NCBI GenBank assembly: GCA_030704615.1
Contig: CM060734.1
Location: 46,332,042 to 46,392,041 of the forward strand
Direction: 5' to 3'
Source: Takakia lepidozioides
Lineage: Eukaryota; Streptophyta; Takakiopsida; Takakiales; Takakiaceae
Length of the DNA: 60,000 nt
Under the pieces are notes generated by a model. The model was not told the DNA's origin. It made no database searches and worked only from the letters and a program-made list of their open reading frames with translations. A program made the position numbers and the translations under genes. This document shows positions 24,879-35,402 of this stretch, piece after piece (the first letter of the stretch is position 1; each line of letters begins with the position of its first letter).

Positions 24879-26314
24879 TCTATACTTTTTAATCAACACA
24901 ATCTATAGTGGAAGTGTGTACATCGGCTATTCAGAACTCAAACACAAAAAAATCATTTTTATCATGAATCGGTGATGATCGTTGTCGATCATAACAGATT
25001 CTACTAGAGTGGAGCTGCAGAGAACATTGAAACTCATCATGAAAGCACAAGCAGAAGGGAGACGGCATACCAGCTGACCAGGGAAACCCCCTTTTACAAG
25101 GTAGAGGCTGTTCACACAATTCCATGTGCGCAAAATTTCAAACCCTGAAGACTTGAGGTATGATGCCAATGCCCGACGACTATCATTGTCACATGACTGA
25201 AAAAGCAGAAGTGTCCCTGCATCAGAGAGGAAGTTATTACAGAACCCGAACACCCAACTCCAGTAGTTGTCCTCGAATTTGTTCCAGCCTGGCGTCTTGC
25301 CCTTTGGAAGAACTTCTGGCACAGCCTGGCCATCCGGAATATCGAGAATGACAATGTCGGCCGCATAAGTTTTCTGCACACCGCACACGAAGGTGGGACC
25401 TGTGCTCACCTGCAACAGACATGTTTTTTATAAGAACGAAAGCAAGAATGTTTTCAAAGAACGAGACTGAAATACTGCCAACGAAACTTTCAGAGAAAAA
25501 GAAAAGAAACTGGAATTCTCACCAGATTGAGGAATGAGATTATATTGTCCCAGGTAGGCAATGGCACCCCAGTGTATCCTCTCTTTCGACTCTGCATCAT
25601 CGACAGCCAACCCTCATTAACAATTTTCATCTCTCCTACCGAATCAGAACGGGAAGGGTGTGGCTTGGCATCGAACACGCACTGAACAGTGCGGGTATAT
25701 CTTCCAGCAGTAAAGTCCTGCCCACTCTCCATCTCCTTTTCTTTCTCCTTCCCCTTGTCCTTTTCCTTCTCTTTGGACTTGTCTTTGTCCTTTGGCTTTG
25801 CTGGTGAGATGGCTATGACATCAACAGCCTTGTCTTTTGGTTTGCGGCCCGCCTTCTTTCCCTTCTGCGGCGTTCCCTGAGCATCAGGCTCCTTGGCAGC
25901 CAATGTTGCTATGTTTCGTTGGTACTCTTCGTCAGTCAAAGGCGCCAGCATCTCAGCGTTATTGTTCAAGTATTTCATATGCTGTTCTTGAAAGGTCGTG
26001 TGCTCCGGTGGGCAGTCAAGGTACCACCCACAGTCTCTGAAGTGAGAAGGACTCCAGTCCTTCAATATCCTTGCAGTATACATGGTTGGATCGTTTGCAG
26101 GGTCCGACCACATGTCAAGATAGTCTGGAATTCCGCTCAGGTGATTTCCTTCCATAAGCACATATTTTGTGTACCTGAAAAAATGAGATAAATCCCAACC
26201 CACAAAAGCGCTCAGTGAGTAAGATGCAAGTAGAACAGAATGAAAAAAACATAGATTGAAATGGCTCTGAGAACTGCTCCAAAGACCTTTCAGGACCACA
26301 CGAATGCTCCAGAT

Positions 26315-27039
26315 GTGATTGTCGTCAACGCCATTCAAAACATTCCATTCAATGATACTGTAAATACACCCTAATCTAGGTGAATGCAAACTATCGTTTT
26401 GGAATGACACAGACATAGAAGTGAATGTCGTCAACGACATTCACTAATCAAGCCTAATTATTCCTCAAATGAAGCAAAATCACAGGATGGAAATCATAAA
26501 CTCGAGTAAGGAACCCTCCAGGAAAACTCAATGCACATTCATAACGAACATATCACTGAGGACCTCACAACAACACTGTATGTGAATGGCATCAACGCCA
26601 TTCACAAAAATACCAACAAGGAACCAATTACTTAGCTCCCAATCCATGTAAATTCAAATTGTCACTGTTGAATAATACAGACACAGAAGTGAATGTCGTC
26701 AACGACATTCACTTTGGATTTCTCATAACAGAGCTTATCAATCCTCCAGATTCCTCGCAAGAGGCAAAAACAATGCAGAACAACTGAATGTCTGCATTGA
26801 CATTCAGCAATATGAAGTGAGGAACCCTCACTGTAACCTCTATGGACATTACAAAAATTTACATAACTCTGAGGACCTCTCAACAACTCCGGATGTGAAT
26901 GTCGTCAACGTCATTCAATGACATTATCAATTCTAATCAGGGACACTATAATTACACCCTTAGATCCTAACCAGGTGAATTCATATACTCGCTTAAGAAT
27001 GACTCAGACAAAGAAGTGAATGTCGTCAACGACATTCAA
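26315..27039. repeat. Array of seven 24-bp palindromes in intron 5
   Basis: Copies lie at 26315-26338, 26421-26444, 26582-26605, 26689-26712, 26784-26807, 26895-26918 and 27016-27039, about 95-160 bp apart. The best copies have perfect 11-bp arms (GTGAATGTCGT / ACGACATTCAC) around CA. The copy at 26784 keeps the outer arms (CTGAATGTC/GACATTCAG) but has a different centre. All lie inside the intron 26175-27120. The spacer sequences also show some repetition (GACACAGAA before several copies). Confidence 0.9.
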
Positions 27040-28901
27040 TCTGGATCTATGATTGCAATCCTTATGAAGCCACATTTTTTCCCAAAAAAAAGCAGTAGAG
27101 TTTCAAGTATGACATTGCACCTGTACACAACTCGCATCATGGCCCACTCTCCTCCAACCTGACTGTCAAAGTCGTTGGACCGTAAAATGTTACCATCTTT
27201 GGAGAACTCCCGGAAAAAACAGTATCTCCAGGTGAGACCTCTCCACTTCCTTATGTATGCCTCCAATGACATTTGGGGAGGGGAAACAATCGAAATGTTC
27301 AGGTCCTTCAAAGTCTGATCCAGCACAATGACGGCGCGCTTTTCGAGCTGCAAATAGTATATTTGTCAGAATTGCAAATAAGATACTCATCACACACTTG
27401 AAGAGAAGAAAACGGCATGTTTGAATACACACCTGACTCCAAAATGTAGCCTTGTGGAGCCAGTTATCAAACACCAAATCACTGATTCCTTCCACCTTTG
27501 TGCCAGGCTGTATGGTGCTCTTTGGGAACTGATTCAAGTCCTTTACTGTTTGATCTGAGTTCCATATCTCCAGCCACCTTATTTTTGTTTGTGGGTCGAC
27601 CATCGATATGGCCAGCCGGTGCAATTTCTCCTGCTGCATCTCCGGATGCACATGCTTGTCATAGTGTGTTTTGATCTGCTGAAGGAACTCAGGTTCAAGT
27701 CCAGGATCTACTATTCTAAGCTGTTTTCTGAAGGCGGACATCAATTTGGTTCTTCGCATTTCAAACTCCTCCTTTATTGCAGCTTCCACACCCTTTGATG
27801 TCCTTAGTTCCTCTGGTGTAGTGCGGTAATATTCGGATTTTCCCTTCTCAGCTGCCTCTGCCAGTTCTTGTTGCATTGATTCAATTAGTGATTAGCTCCG
27901 AAGGGACTACAAACATGTATTCGAAAAGTAAACAGAGTACAGACTCGGGCTTACCGCATACATGTACTCCAGAAACGCCTCTCGTGTCAAAGAATACCAA
28001 GTGTCTGCAGCTCTTCCTGTTTCGCACTTCTTGATGATATTGGGTGGTAGTACTGTCCGAAAATCATCCAGCTTCATCAGACCAATCCTCTGAATTCGGA
28101 ATAGTGTGTGAACCAAGCTTGTTGTCACATGCGATTTATCTGTCGATATGCAAAAACATTGGAAACATTGCATTCCTTAACACTGTTTTTTGAGGATTAA
28201 TAAGACACTACAAAGGGAATGAATTCTCCTGGATGACTTACTTGTTCACGTCGTGCATAGCTGTAAGAAGCCTAGTGATGTCGTTTCCAGGATCCAAAAC
28301 CATTGCCTCCACAGCAACATGCTTGTCTTTGTCTTTCGCATGGTGTTTCTGAATGTATCCCATCCATGCCAGCAATCGGTGGTTGCCGTCCCAGACGTAG
28401 AACATGTGGTTGCAGAATTGCTGGGTGTTCTTTCCCATCATGAGGCCCAGCTCGAACTCCTCATTGGCATCTTTCCAGCACTCATCCCAGTTATCACTGA
28501 TCTCTGGAGACACTAATGTGCTTTTCCCATTTATATCCGTCAGTGACACATAAAAAACTTGTGCACCAAGTCTATATCCATGCACAAAATCACTCTCCAA
28601 TTTTGTTATGTCATGGGAAAGAGGTGGGCATTGATATCATCCGGCACAAAGGGATGTCCAGACGCCCTCCAGATACGAGCATGTCCCTTATAACCTCCTG
28701 AGAGTTTACCTTCTGGAATGACATGAGTTCTTTCACCTTGTCAAGGTAGTGCACTTCAGATTCATCTGCTTCATCTGTATTCTCTGAGCTTTTTCCGGAC
28801 TCGTCCCCATCTCCAGATCCTTTCCCCTCTGATCCTGTAGGCTTCGACCTCACAGTTTTCTGCACGATGCCATTCAGTTCTGACTGAGTAATTTGCAAAT
28901 A

Positions 28902-29526
28902 GTGAATGGCGGTAACGACCATCACTCTGTCTCAAAGAAACTCACTATGAATGGTGTGAAACAATTCAGCACAATCTACACAAGCAAAGCTGATACTGCC
29001 GTATTCAAAACAAAAGCGAGAGTGATAGCGAACGGCGTTAACGACAATCACAAAAGATAACGACCTGCCGGATCGGTGTTGTGTAATGACATCTATGTGC
29101 AAGTGATTGGCGGCAACGACATTCAGTATAGTTTAGGGCGGACAGTAAGTGCAGATTATTCAGATTGACTCCACTGTGATTACCGTCGCCAGCATGGGAA
29201 GAGGAAAGACTGCTTGAAAGGCAATCAGACAGACTGTATGGTCTGAACAACGATGATTGACGGTATGCCGACCCTCATTCTCTCTTCAAACACATAGGTA
29301 CATAAATCTCATGAGGAGAATCGAATGGCGTTAACGACGCTCGCAATTCAGTAGTTCCTGCTAAAGAAGGGAAGATGAAGGACTCCTTGAAAGGCAATCA
29401 GACAGACTGTATGATCTGAACAACAGTGAATGACTGTACCGATAGTCACCCACTCATTGTGCGGTAAACCCTTAGCAGAGGAGTAGAAAGCAAATCACCT
29501 TTGTGATGGTCGGTAGCGACAATCCC
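28902..29526. repeat. Second palindrome array in intron 1
   Basis: Degenerate relatives of the intron 5 palindrome lie at 28902-28925, 29028-29051, 29103-29126, 29321-29344, 29426-29449 and 29503-29526, with weaker ones near 29175 and 29253. Spacing is mostly 70-125 bp. The core varies among CGTTAACG, GGTAACG, GGCAACG and GGTAGCG. A block containing GAAAGGCAATCAGACAGAC is duplicated 173 bp apart (29216 and 29389). All are inside the intron 28884-29595. Confidence 0.75.
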
Positions 29527-29892
29527 TGTCTGGGACATTCCACTCAATCTCTACGCATATCTTCAACAATGAAATGTAAGTTAGATAAAACTTACTGGCG
29601 CCTTCTTAGGTTTTGAAATTGGATCCCCTTCTGCAGCTTTCCTCTTCCCTCTCACATCTGCTGGAATTTCTGTCTGCTCTAGGGTTTTTGGACCTTCTCC
29701 CGGTTCCGCGTTCCGCGTGCTTCCACCTCCTTCAGTGTCCCTGCGAATCATCTCTGCCTCCACAGGCTGGCGCACTCTTATCGCCGACTGTGTCACAGCC
29801 GCTGCCTCAGTCTCCGTCTGCTCTTCTGAATCAGTCTCCGCGTTCACCTGCTGCCTTGGCCCTGTGTTCTCCAACAAACGACGCCTCGTCAT

Positions 29893-30740
29893 TTGCTCTC
29901 TTGCTCTCTCTCTAAGGGAAGTAAAATAAAGAGACTTTCTTCTCTTTCGTATTGTAGAAGGAACCCTCTCCAGCTTGACTACCACTCTCTCTCTAAGCGC
30001 GAAAAGTAGAAAAACGCAGTGACTCCCGATTTCTTGCGGGATTGCCTGCGTTCTTGCGTGTCTCTAGAAGCATCGGATTCCCTCTCGCGTGACCATTACA
30101 CATAGTCGTTCCCTTATTAGTACACATGCCAGCAATTGGTGTACAGCTGTTCGTATTCAGTTATGGATGTCTGACGTGTGTCGCCCAAAATAAACGGCGT
30201 GTTCTTTATTAGAACGGTTTCAATATTTAAAAATAACAGCGAATCCCAGAAATCTTGGCGCACAGTCTTACACAAATAAATGTAAATGAACGAGAGTTTG
30301 ATGACAAATTTGGAATATCATACACGGTCATCCTTGTTAGCCAAACCCCACATTCGTTTCACATTTGGAACTTTCCAGGTGTGCATGATCATTGGTAGTA
30401 GTATAAAGATACATTTACTTAATCTGCAATCCCATCCTCAGATCCTGTGGCATGCTTCCAGGAAGTCAGCTTTGTTATTGGGTTTATTGATGAGGTTCTG
30501 GTAACGGTTTAACAGCTGCCGACACTGCTCCTAGGGATACTCTGACCACTGGGCCCACAAGAAAAGTAATTAAAATGGACGGCTGCATATCTGGAAAGAA
30601 TAACATAATATGCACAGTCGTTGTCTGAGCTTCCTCCGCCATATTCTCTGCTCATTCTTCAACTGTGTTCTGGAGACATCAGTAAACCGATTTACACTAG
30701 ATCTGCGATAGCAAGGTACAAACGTACGTGAGGAAGGAAG
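29893..30740. promoter_or_regulatory. Shared divergent 5' region of the transposon genes
   Basis: About 850 bp separate the ATG of the minus-strand ParB-like gene (29892) from the ATG of the plus-strand transposase (30741). No other gene is seen, so a bidirectional promoter is likely. No clear TATA box could be assigned. Confidence 0.4.
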
Positions 30741-33573
30741 ATGGCTTCCTCTGAAGCGGAGTTCTTCTCTGACGACAAACCAGTGCCGTTCTCCCAGGAA
30801 GTCCTTGACAATGGATTTGCAATTGTTCTGGAAGATGTCTTGGCTACCCGTTTTCAGCTGCAGAATGGCTCCATCTTTTCGGAGAAAGAGGTGTACGATC
30901 TTAAAGGGAAGTTGTTGAAATACTCTTTCCAAAACCGTGATGAGACGGCTCGTATCAGCCAGTGGAGAGTGCGTCCTGGTCGATACAGAGTACTTGGAGA
31001 GCCTCGGCGAAAGTCCCTTGGGTCATATGTGACGCCGGGACTGCTGCTTCGGTCGTTGAAGACAAGAGGGAGGTGGTGGTGAAAAAAGAACAGACGTCCT
31101 CCACTCCAATCGTTGAGCTTTCGGATTCTTCCGATGATGACATAAGTGAAATTCCAAATCCAGTCCTTCCCACTGTGGTTGGAGAAGCTGATGAAGAAGA
31201 GATTTGTAGTGTCATTCCAAAATTGCGGGCGATGGGAGGAATGGCTGGATTCAAAAGTGAGTTGCGGGGAATTGATTAGGAATCTTTGAAGCAGGTGCCT
31301 GTGAAGTTCTTGCCGAAGACTTTTGATGGCGATATCCTATTCGAGCTGCCTCCTCCTCCGCGAGTTGGAGGTGTAACAATCATGATGCATGGAATGGACA
31401 AGAAACACGACGGGCACCCGTGGTGCAGAACAAAAACATCCAATATTCAGAATGATGACAAGCTTGTTTTCAGGAGGACAATTTGCAATGGACACCTTAG
31501 GTGTGATAATTTGAATTGTAGACACTTTCTTCAGTCTGGGGTTCATAATCAAAGCAAATGGGAGGGTCTGGCGGAAAATCCATTTAAGCCTGGGACTGCC
31601 CCTCCACCGGCAAACACTTTCGTCTGCAAATTCTGCAAATTTGTGCCATCCTCCTTGGCGCTCTACGGAGCAAGAATGTACTATGTTGTCCACTGTTTGA
31701 AAACAATGACAAGAGCTTGTGTGCATTTCGGATTCCATAACCATCATGTCTCGAAGGGGGATTATAGGGAGAGTGTTGAGACAGTATCGAGGTTGATTAA
31801 ACAGGAGTTCGGGAGAAACCCATCCGCAACAACATCTGCAATTGCTCTTGGCGCAAGCAAGTCCTTCTTGGAAAGCCATATTTTGAGTGAAGGGGATTCT
31901 GTGGGGACTAAACTTGACGGTGCAGCATTGGACCTGGTCATGGATCATTTCTCCACTTTAAGTTCACCGAACATTCGGCATCAGATCAATGCATTGAGAA
32001 TGGGCTCTGGGATCAGAGGCTACATAGACAATATTTTGGAATTGAAACGAGTGAGCAAATACGATTACATCCACGACAATGTATTCCCAGGTCAAGGTGT
32101 CATCAAAGTTTTTCTTTTCAAAATGTCGACTGTTGGGGAGGGCAGTGGGGTTAGCCTCGTGAAGCGGATGCAGAAGACTGGGGACTTGCAGAACTGTTTT
32201 CTTATGTTTGATCATGTGAAATGAGTGAAGGATTGGACAACAATGGCTTGTCATGTCTACGATCCAGTGTACCAACGAGTTATGACAATTGCAGTTTGTG
32301 ACATGCAATCCGAGGATACGGAATCCCCAGAAGCTCATGTGGAATTCCCTGATACGTGTCATGGGCTGCCATGGGCTTTCATGCAGGTTTCATGGCGGAT
32401 AGTGCTCAAGCAAATTTCAATGCTGTTCGTATTGTCTTCGGATCGGGCGACCTAAAAGTTCCAATGCGAGGAAGAAAGCGTACATGTCTATTCCATTGGA
32501 CACAATCTCTGGAAAAACATACAAAGTCGGACATCAAACCAGAGATGCAACTCAGCACCGTAAATTGTGCAAAGAGTACAAAGATGCTAGAACAATGAAG
32601 GAGGCGGACACTTTGTTCCAGACAATTTGTGCCTGGAGCTGCATCACTTGAGAGCATGAGAGCATTGGAAGATTGGCTGGCGTTTTGGCACTTCCGGTAT
32701 AGACAGTGGGGAGCAGCCATGTCATTGGTACGAGGCTTATATTTATTGCTTTTTCATACATTTGCTTTCCATTTATTGGTGTCCTCGTTTTCTTTATGTT
32801 GTTTTCTGTTCACTGTTTTGAAGTGTGGTTTTGCACTTTGCAGAACATGTCCATTGAGGAAATGGCGGACATGTCATCTTGCAATTTGGCAGAAACTGTG
32901 CACAACGCATGGTTGCAGCAGTCTGGGAAACGAGGTCGGGATTTGTATGTGGCAACAACAGATGATTGATACGTGCCTTGCAACAACAAACCGATACCGT
33001 GATTTCTTACGAGGTGGGGTTGGTGGCAAGGGTCCGGACAAATGGGAGTTGATGTTGCGTGCTGCAAACAGATCTGGGGATCCAATCAAATAGCATGGGC
33101 GGTGAGCATGTATGCCCAAGGAACGCCACTTGTTCTAGAGTTCCACATCTGAAGGGGAGGAGAGATTCGGCTCCTGTAAGAGGAAATTGAACACTCCACC
33201 TGGTTCGGATTCAGATTCCCACAGGGCAGACCGTGAAATCTCGAAGCCTCGTGTTCCCCTGCATGACAGCTCCATGTCCGGAACCTCCATTGTGGAGGAA
33301 CCTCCAATACGATGGCAAGCTCCAGCATCAAAACAGTGCCACTGAAATGGTGCAGGAGAGAAACAACCCCCTTGATGTGCTTGAGTCCGCATGCCCCGAC
33401 CATGTTTGGCACATAGAACGCACAAGTGTAGGGTCTCGTGTGAAATGTACAGTGATCAGGGCAACTAATTTCGAGAAGGCACTTCATCTATATCCAGAGG
33501 TGGTGCCCAAACTCCTGTTCCGACTTTCACGGGCTTGATGCGTCCATACGGTCAACCAGAAAGCCAAGAACCC
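30741..33573 (+). pseudogene. Mutator-like (MULE) transposase, 5' part, broken
   Basis: The relic of a DDE transposase starts at ATG 30741 (MASSEAEFFSDDKPVPFSQ). It changes frame near 31000, has stops at 31277 and 32222, changes frame near 32350, and has an intron 32728-32843. A cysteine cluster (CDNLNCRHF, CKFCKF) precedes the core. Core-like segments are KDWTTMACHVYDPVY with MTIAVCDMQSED, then GFMADSAQANFNAVRIVFGSG and RTCLFHWTQSLEKHTK (acidic residue, then C..H), then WLAFWHFRYRQWG and SSCNLAETVHNAWLQ. These fit the order seen in MULE transposases. Further reading (ACPDHVWHIERTSVGSRVKC, 33386 on) leads toward the C-terminal region, where a Gypsy element interrupts at 33574. The remaining part is at 46579-47250. 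Family placement rests on motif order. Confidence 0.65.
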
Positions 33574-34532
33574 TGTTAGAGGACTGTCTGGACTTAGACA
33601 CTTATACGGGATCTATAGGGTACCCTTAATTTTTGCACAGACTGAGAGCAACAGGAGCCTTAGGGGGTGACAAACAGAGCACTGTAGAGGGGGGTTACAC
33701 AGTCCTCACAGTCGTCACCGCCGACACAGCCAGACACAGTAGCACAATCGTCACAGCCGACACAGCCATCACAGCCAACACAGCCCGTCACAGCGACACA
33801 GCCACAAGCCAATCACAGGCCAAACAGCCGTCACAGCAGACACAGCCACACAGCCAGTCACAGCCGACACAGCCACACAGCAGTCACAGCTTGACACAGC
33901 TGTCACGACCATAGGGAACGGAGAGCAGGACAGGGAACGACTGTGGGGAACAACACCTGCAAATGGAACATGTTAGTTCACGGACGACGGTTAGTGAGGG
34001 AAACGGTTAGAGACACGGGTAGGAAGATAAAGGGGGAAGCAAGGGAGAAGGATCATTCTTGGAAGCATTCGGGGGGGGACTTCTTGGTCATGCATGAGAG
34101 GGGAGGCGGAGAGAGAACGAAAGATGGAGAGCACGGTGAAGGAGGAAAGATGATTAGTAGATGCTTGTATGCAAAGCGATTGTAGAGAGATTAGAGACAC
34201 AATGGCTTCGGCCTGATACCTGATAAATCATAATCTGATACTTTACGATACAATCACACTGTGTAGAGAGAGATCTGAGTGAAGCTGTGGAATGAATGGA
34301 TGAGTTGATGGAATCCGATAGATTGATGAAGCAAACTGATACTTAATTATCAATGGTAAGGTAGCTAACATGAATGCGGAAAGGGAAACAAATAGGAAAC
34401 ACCCCCATGATACACTAGCTGTAGGTCATGACTGATTGTTCTGCGCGGCTGAGTACTTAGAGATTTCCAACTCTTCTATCTTGGAGTTTCCGCCTCGGAT
34501 AGCGAAGGGATGGGTGAGTAAAAGCCGCGACA
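33574..34532 (+). repeat. 5' LTR
   Basis: A 959-bp copy starting TGTTAGAGGACTGTCTGG and ending AAAAGCCGCGACA. It contains a CACAGCC minisatellite and a central segment (about 34045-34135) that the 3' LTR lacks. Confidence 0.9.
33690..33910. repeat. CACAGCC minisatellite in 5' LTR
   Basis: Irregular tandem units of 6-17 bp built on (GA)CACAGCC and (GT)CACAGCC. Confidence 0.9.
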
Positions 34533-34534
34533 TT

Positions 34535-34552
34535 TGGCGACCATACTGGGGG
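34535..34552 (+). other. Putative primer-binding site
   Basis: TGGCGACCATACTGGGGG starts 2 nt after the 5' LTR. Many Gypsy PBSs start TGGCG. The priming tRNA was not determined. Confidence 0.6.
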
Positions 34553-34558
34553 AGTCAT

Positions 34559-35402
34559 GAACAACCAGATGTGACAGGCATCTGGTGGGATCATGGTGGT
34601 TGGACCATTAAAGAATTTGAAGTGAATCAAATTCCCTGTGGAACGAAGAAGAAAGATTGTCCAAACAATTCTTTCAAAGGTTCTTGGAATTGCCAGACGG
34701 TTGTAAAGAAAATATTCTTAAGCGAGTGCATGATGCTGATCCGGAATGGGGTCTGGAGAAAGGAGTGATAAAGATTTATCAGGTAGCCTGTAGAGGAAGA
34801 GCACGTTGGTTACCAATTTTTATGTGATAGCATTGCTATCCATTAAGCGAGTAGAGTTTGAAGGCTGGGAAGAAAGAAAGGTGAATGTTTATACTCATAT
34901 GCATGAAGAGCTTGTACTGGTAAAGAATTGGATTCCAAAGGATTTTGTGGATCAAACTCACAAGAACAGCTTTCAGACTTGTTTGCCATATGGTTATATG
35001 GTAACGGAGACTTCAAGTATAGCCAAGGGTGCATTGAAGCTTGAAAGAAACCCAGGCATATACGAGAGATATTACAGAAGAGAGTTTTGGTTATTGCCAC
35101 ATTAAAAGAAATGAAAGACATGGGGATGAGTGATGAAAGAGAAGCTAGACGCCAGAGATATTCAGCAAAAAGAGAAAGCTATCTGAAAGCTAATTATCCA
35201 TATCTTTGGGAGAGAGGAATAGACATAGGGGAATCATCTGGACCTCTCACACCATTAAGATCAAAGAGTACATCACCCATACCGGAAGAACTAGAGTTGG
35301 ATGCCACTCCTTCTGTTTCTTTGCAAGAAAGATTAAGGGAATTGGTACGGAAGAAGATCAATCACGAGGTGAAAGATCTGAGGTACATCCTGGATAAAAG
35401 AT
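34559..35402 (+). pseudogene. gag N-terminal region, broken
   Basis: This reads in changing frames downstream of the PBS. It gives VTGIWWDHGGWTIKEFEVNQ, then FFQRFLELPDGCKENILKRV and WGLEKGVIKIYQVACRGRARW, and from 35087 a charged stretch with SDEREARRQRYSAKRESYL. It is the likely N-terminal part of the gag polyprotein, joined to the next frame by a frameshift near 35400. There is no recognised domain. Confidence 0.55.

Larger units (their letters stand above)
25071..29892 (-). pseudogene. ParB-like / methyltransferase-like transposon-borne gene, 7 exons, 3' end displaced
   Basis: Minus-strand exons: 29892-29596, 28883-28242, 28117-27955, about 27855-27433, 27347-27121, 26174-25523, 25409-25071. 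All join in phase except a 1-nt frameshift near 28630. The N-terminus is basic (MTRRRLLENTG..., GKRKAAEGD..KPKK). Exon 2 has an acidic stretch and then MFYVWDGNHRLLAWMGYI, which resembles the DG(N/H)HRL..A core of ParB/Srx-like domains. Exons 4-5 are helical and unrecognised (ISMVDPQTKIRWLEIW, SLEAYIRKWRGLTWRY). Exon 6 has YVLMEGNHLSGIPDYLDMW, DCGWYLDCPPEHTTF and a Lys/Glu-rich linker. Exon 7 has AADIVILDIPDG, WSWVFGFCNNFLSDAGTLLLF and a following strand, similar to motif IV and its surroundings in beta-class N6/N4 methyltransferases. Motifs X and I are missing on this strand; matching exons lie inverted at 23731-24628. The start at 29892 is the first ATG of exon 1. The domain calls are inferences from short motifs, and the predicted DNA binding and methylation are untested. 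Confidence 0.65.

Noticed and set aside
26315-27039. CRISPR-like array
   Set aside because: Repeats are palindromic with irregular 70-140 bp spacers, lie in plant introns, and have no cas genes nearby.
29893-29985. N-terminal extension of the ParB-like gene (VVKLERVPSTIRKRRKS)
   Set aside because: It has no ATG; the open frame begins at GTG. The first ATG is at 29892.
31337-31948. 203-codon minus-strand open frame
   Set aside because: It is antisense to the transposase relic, which has recognisable motifs on the plus strand; the minus frame has none.
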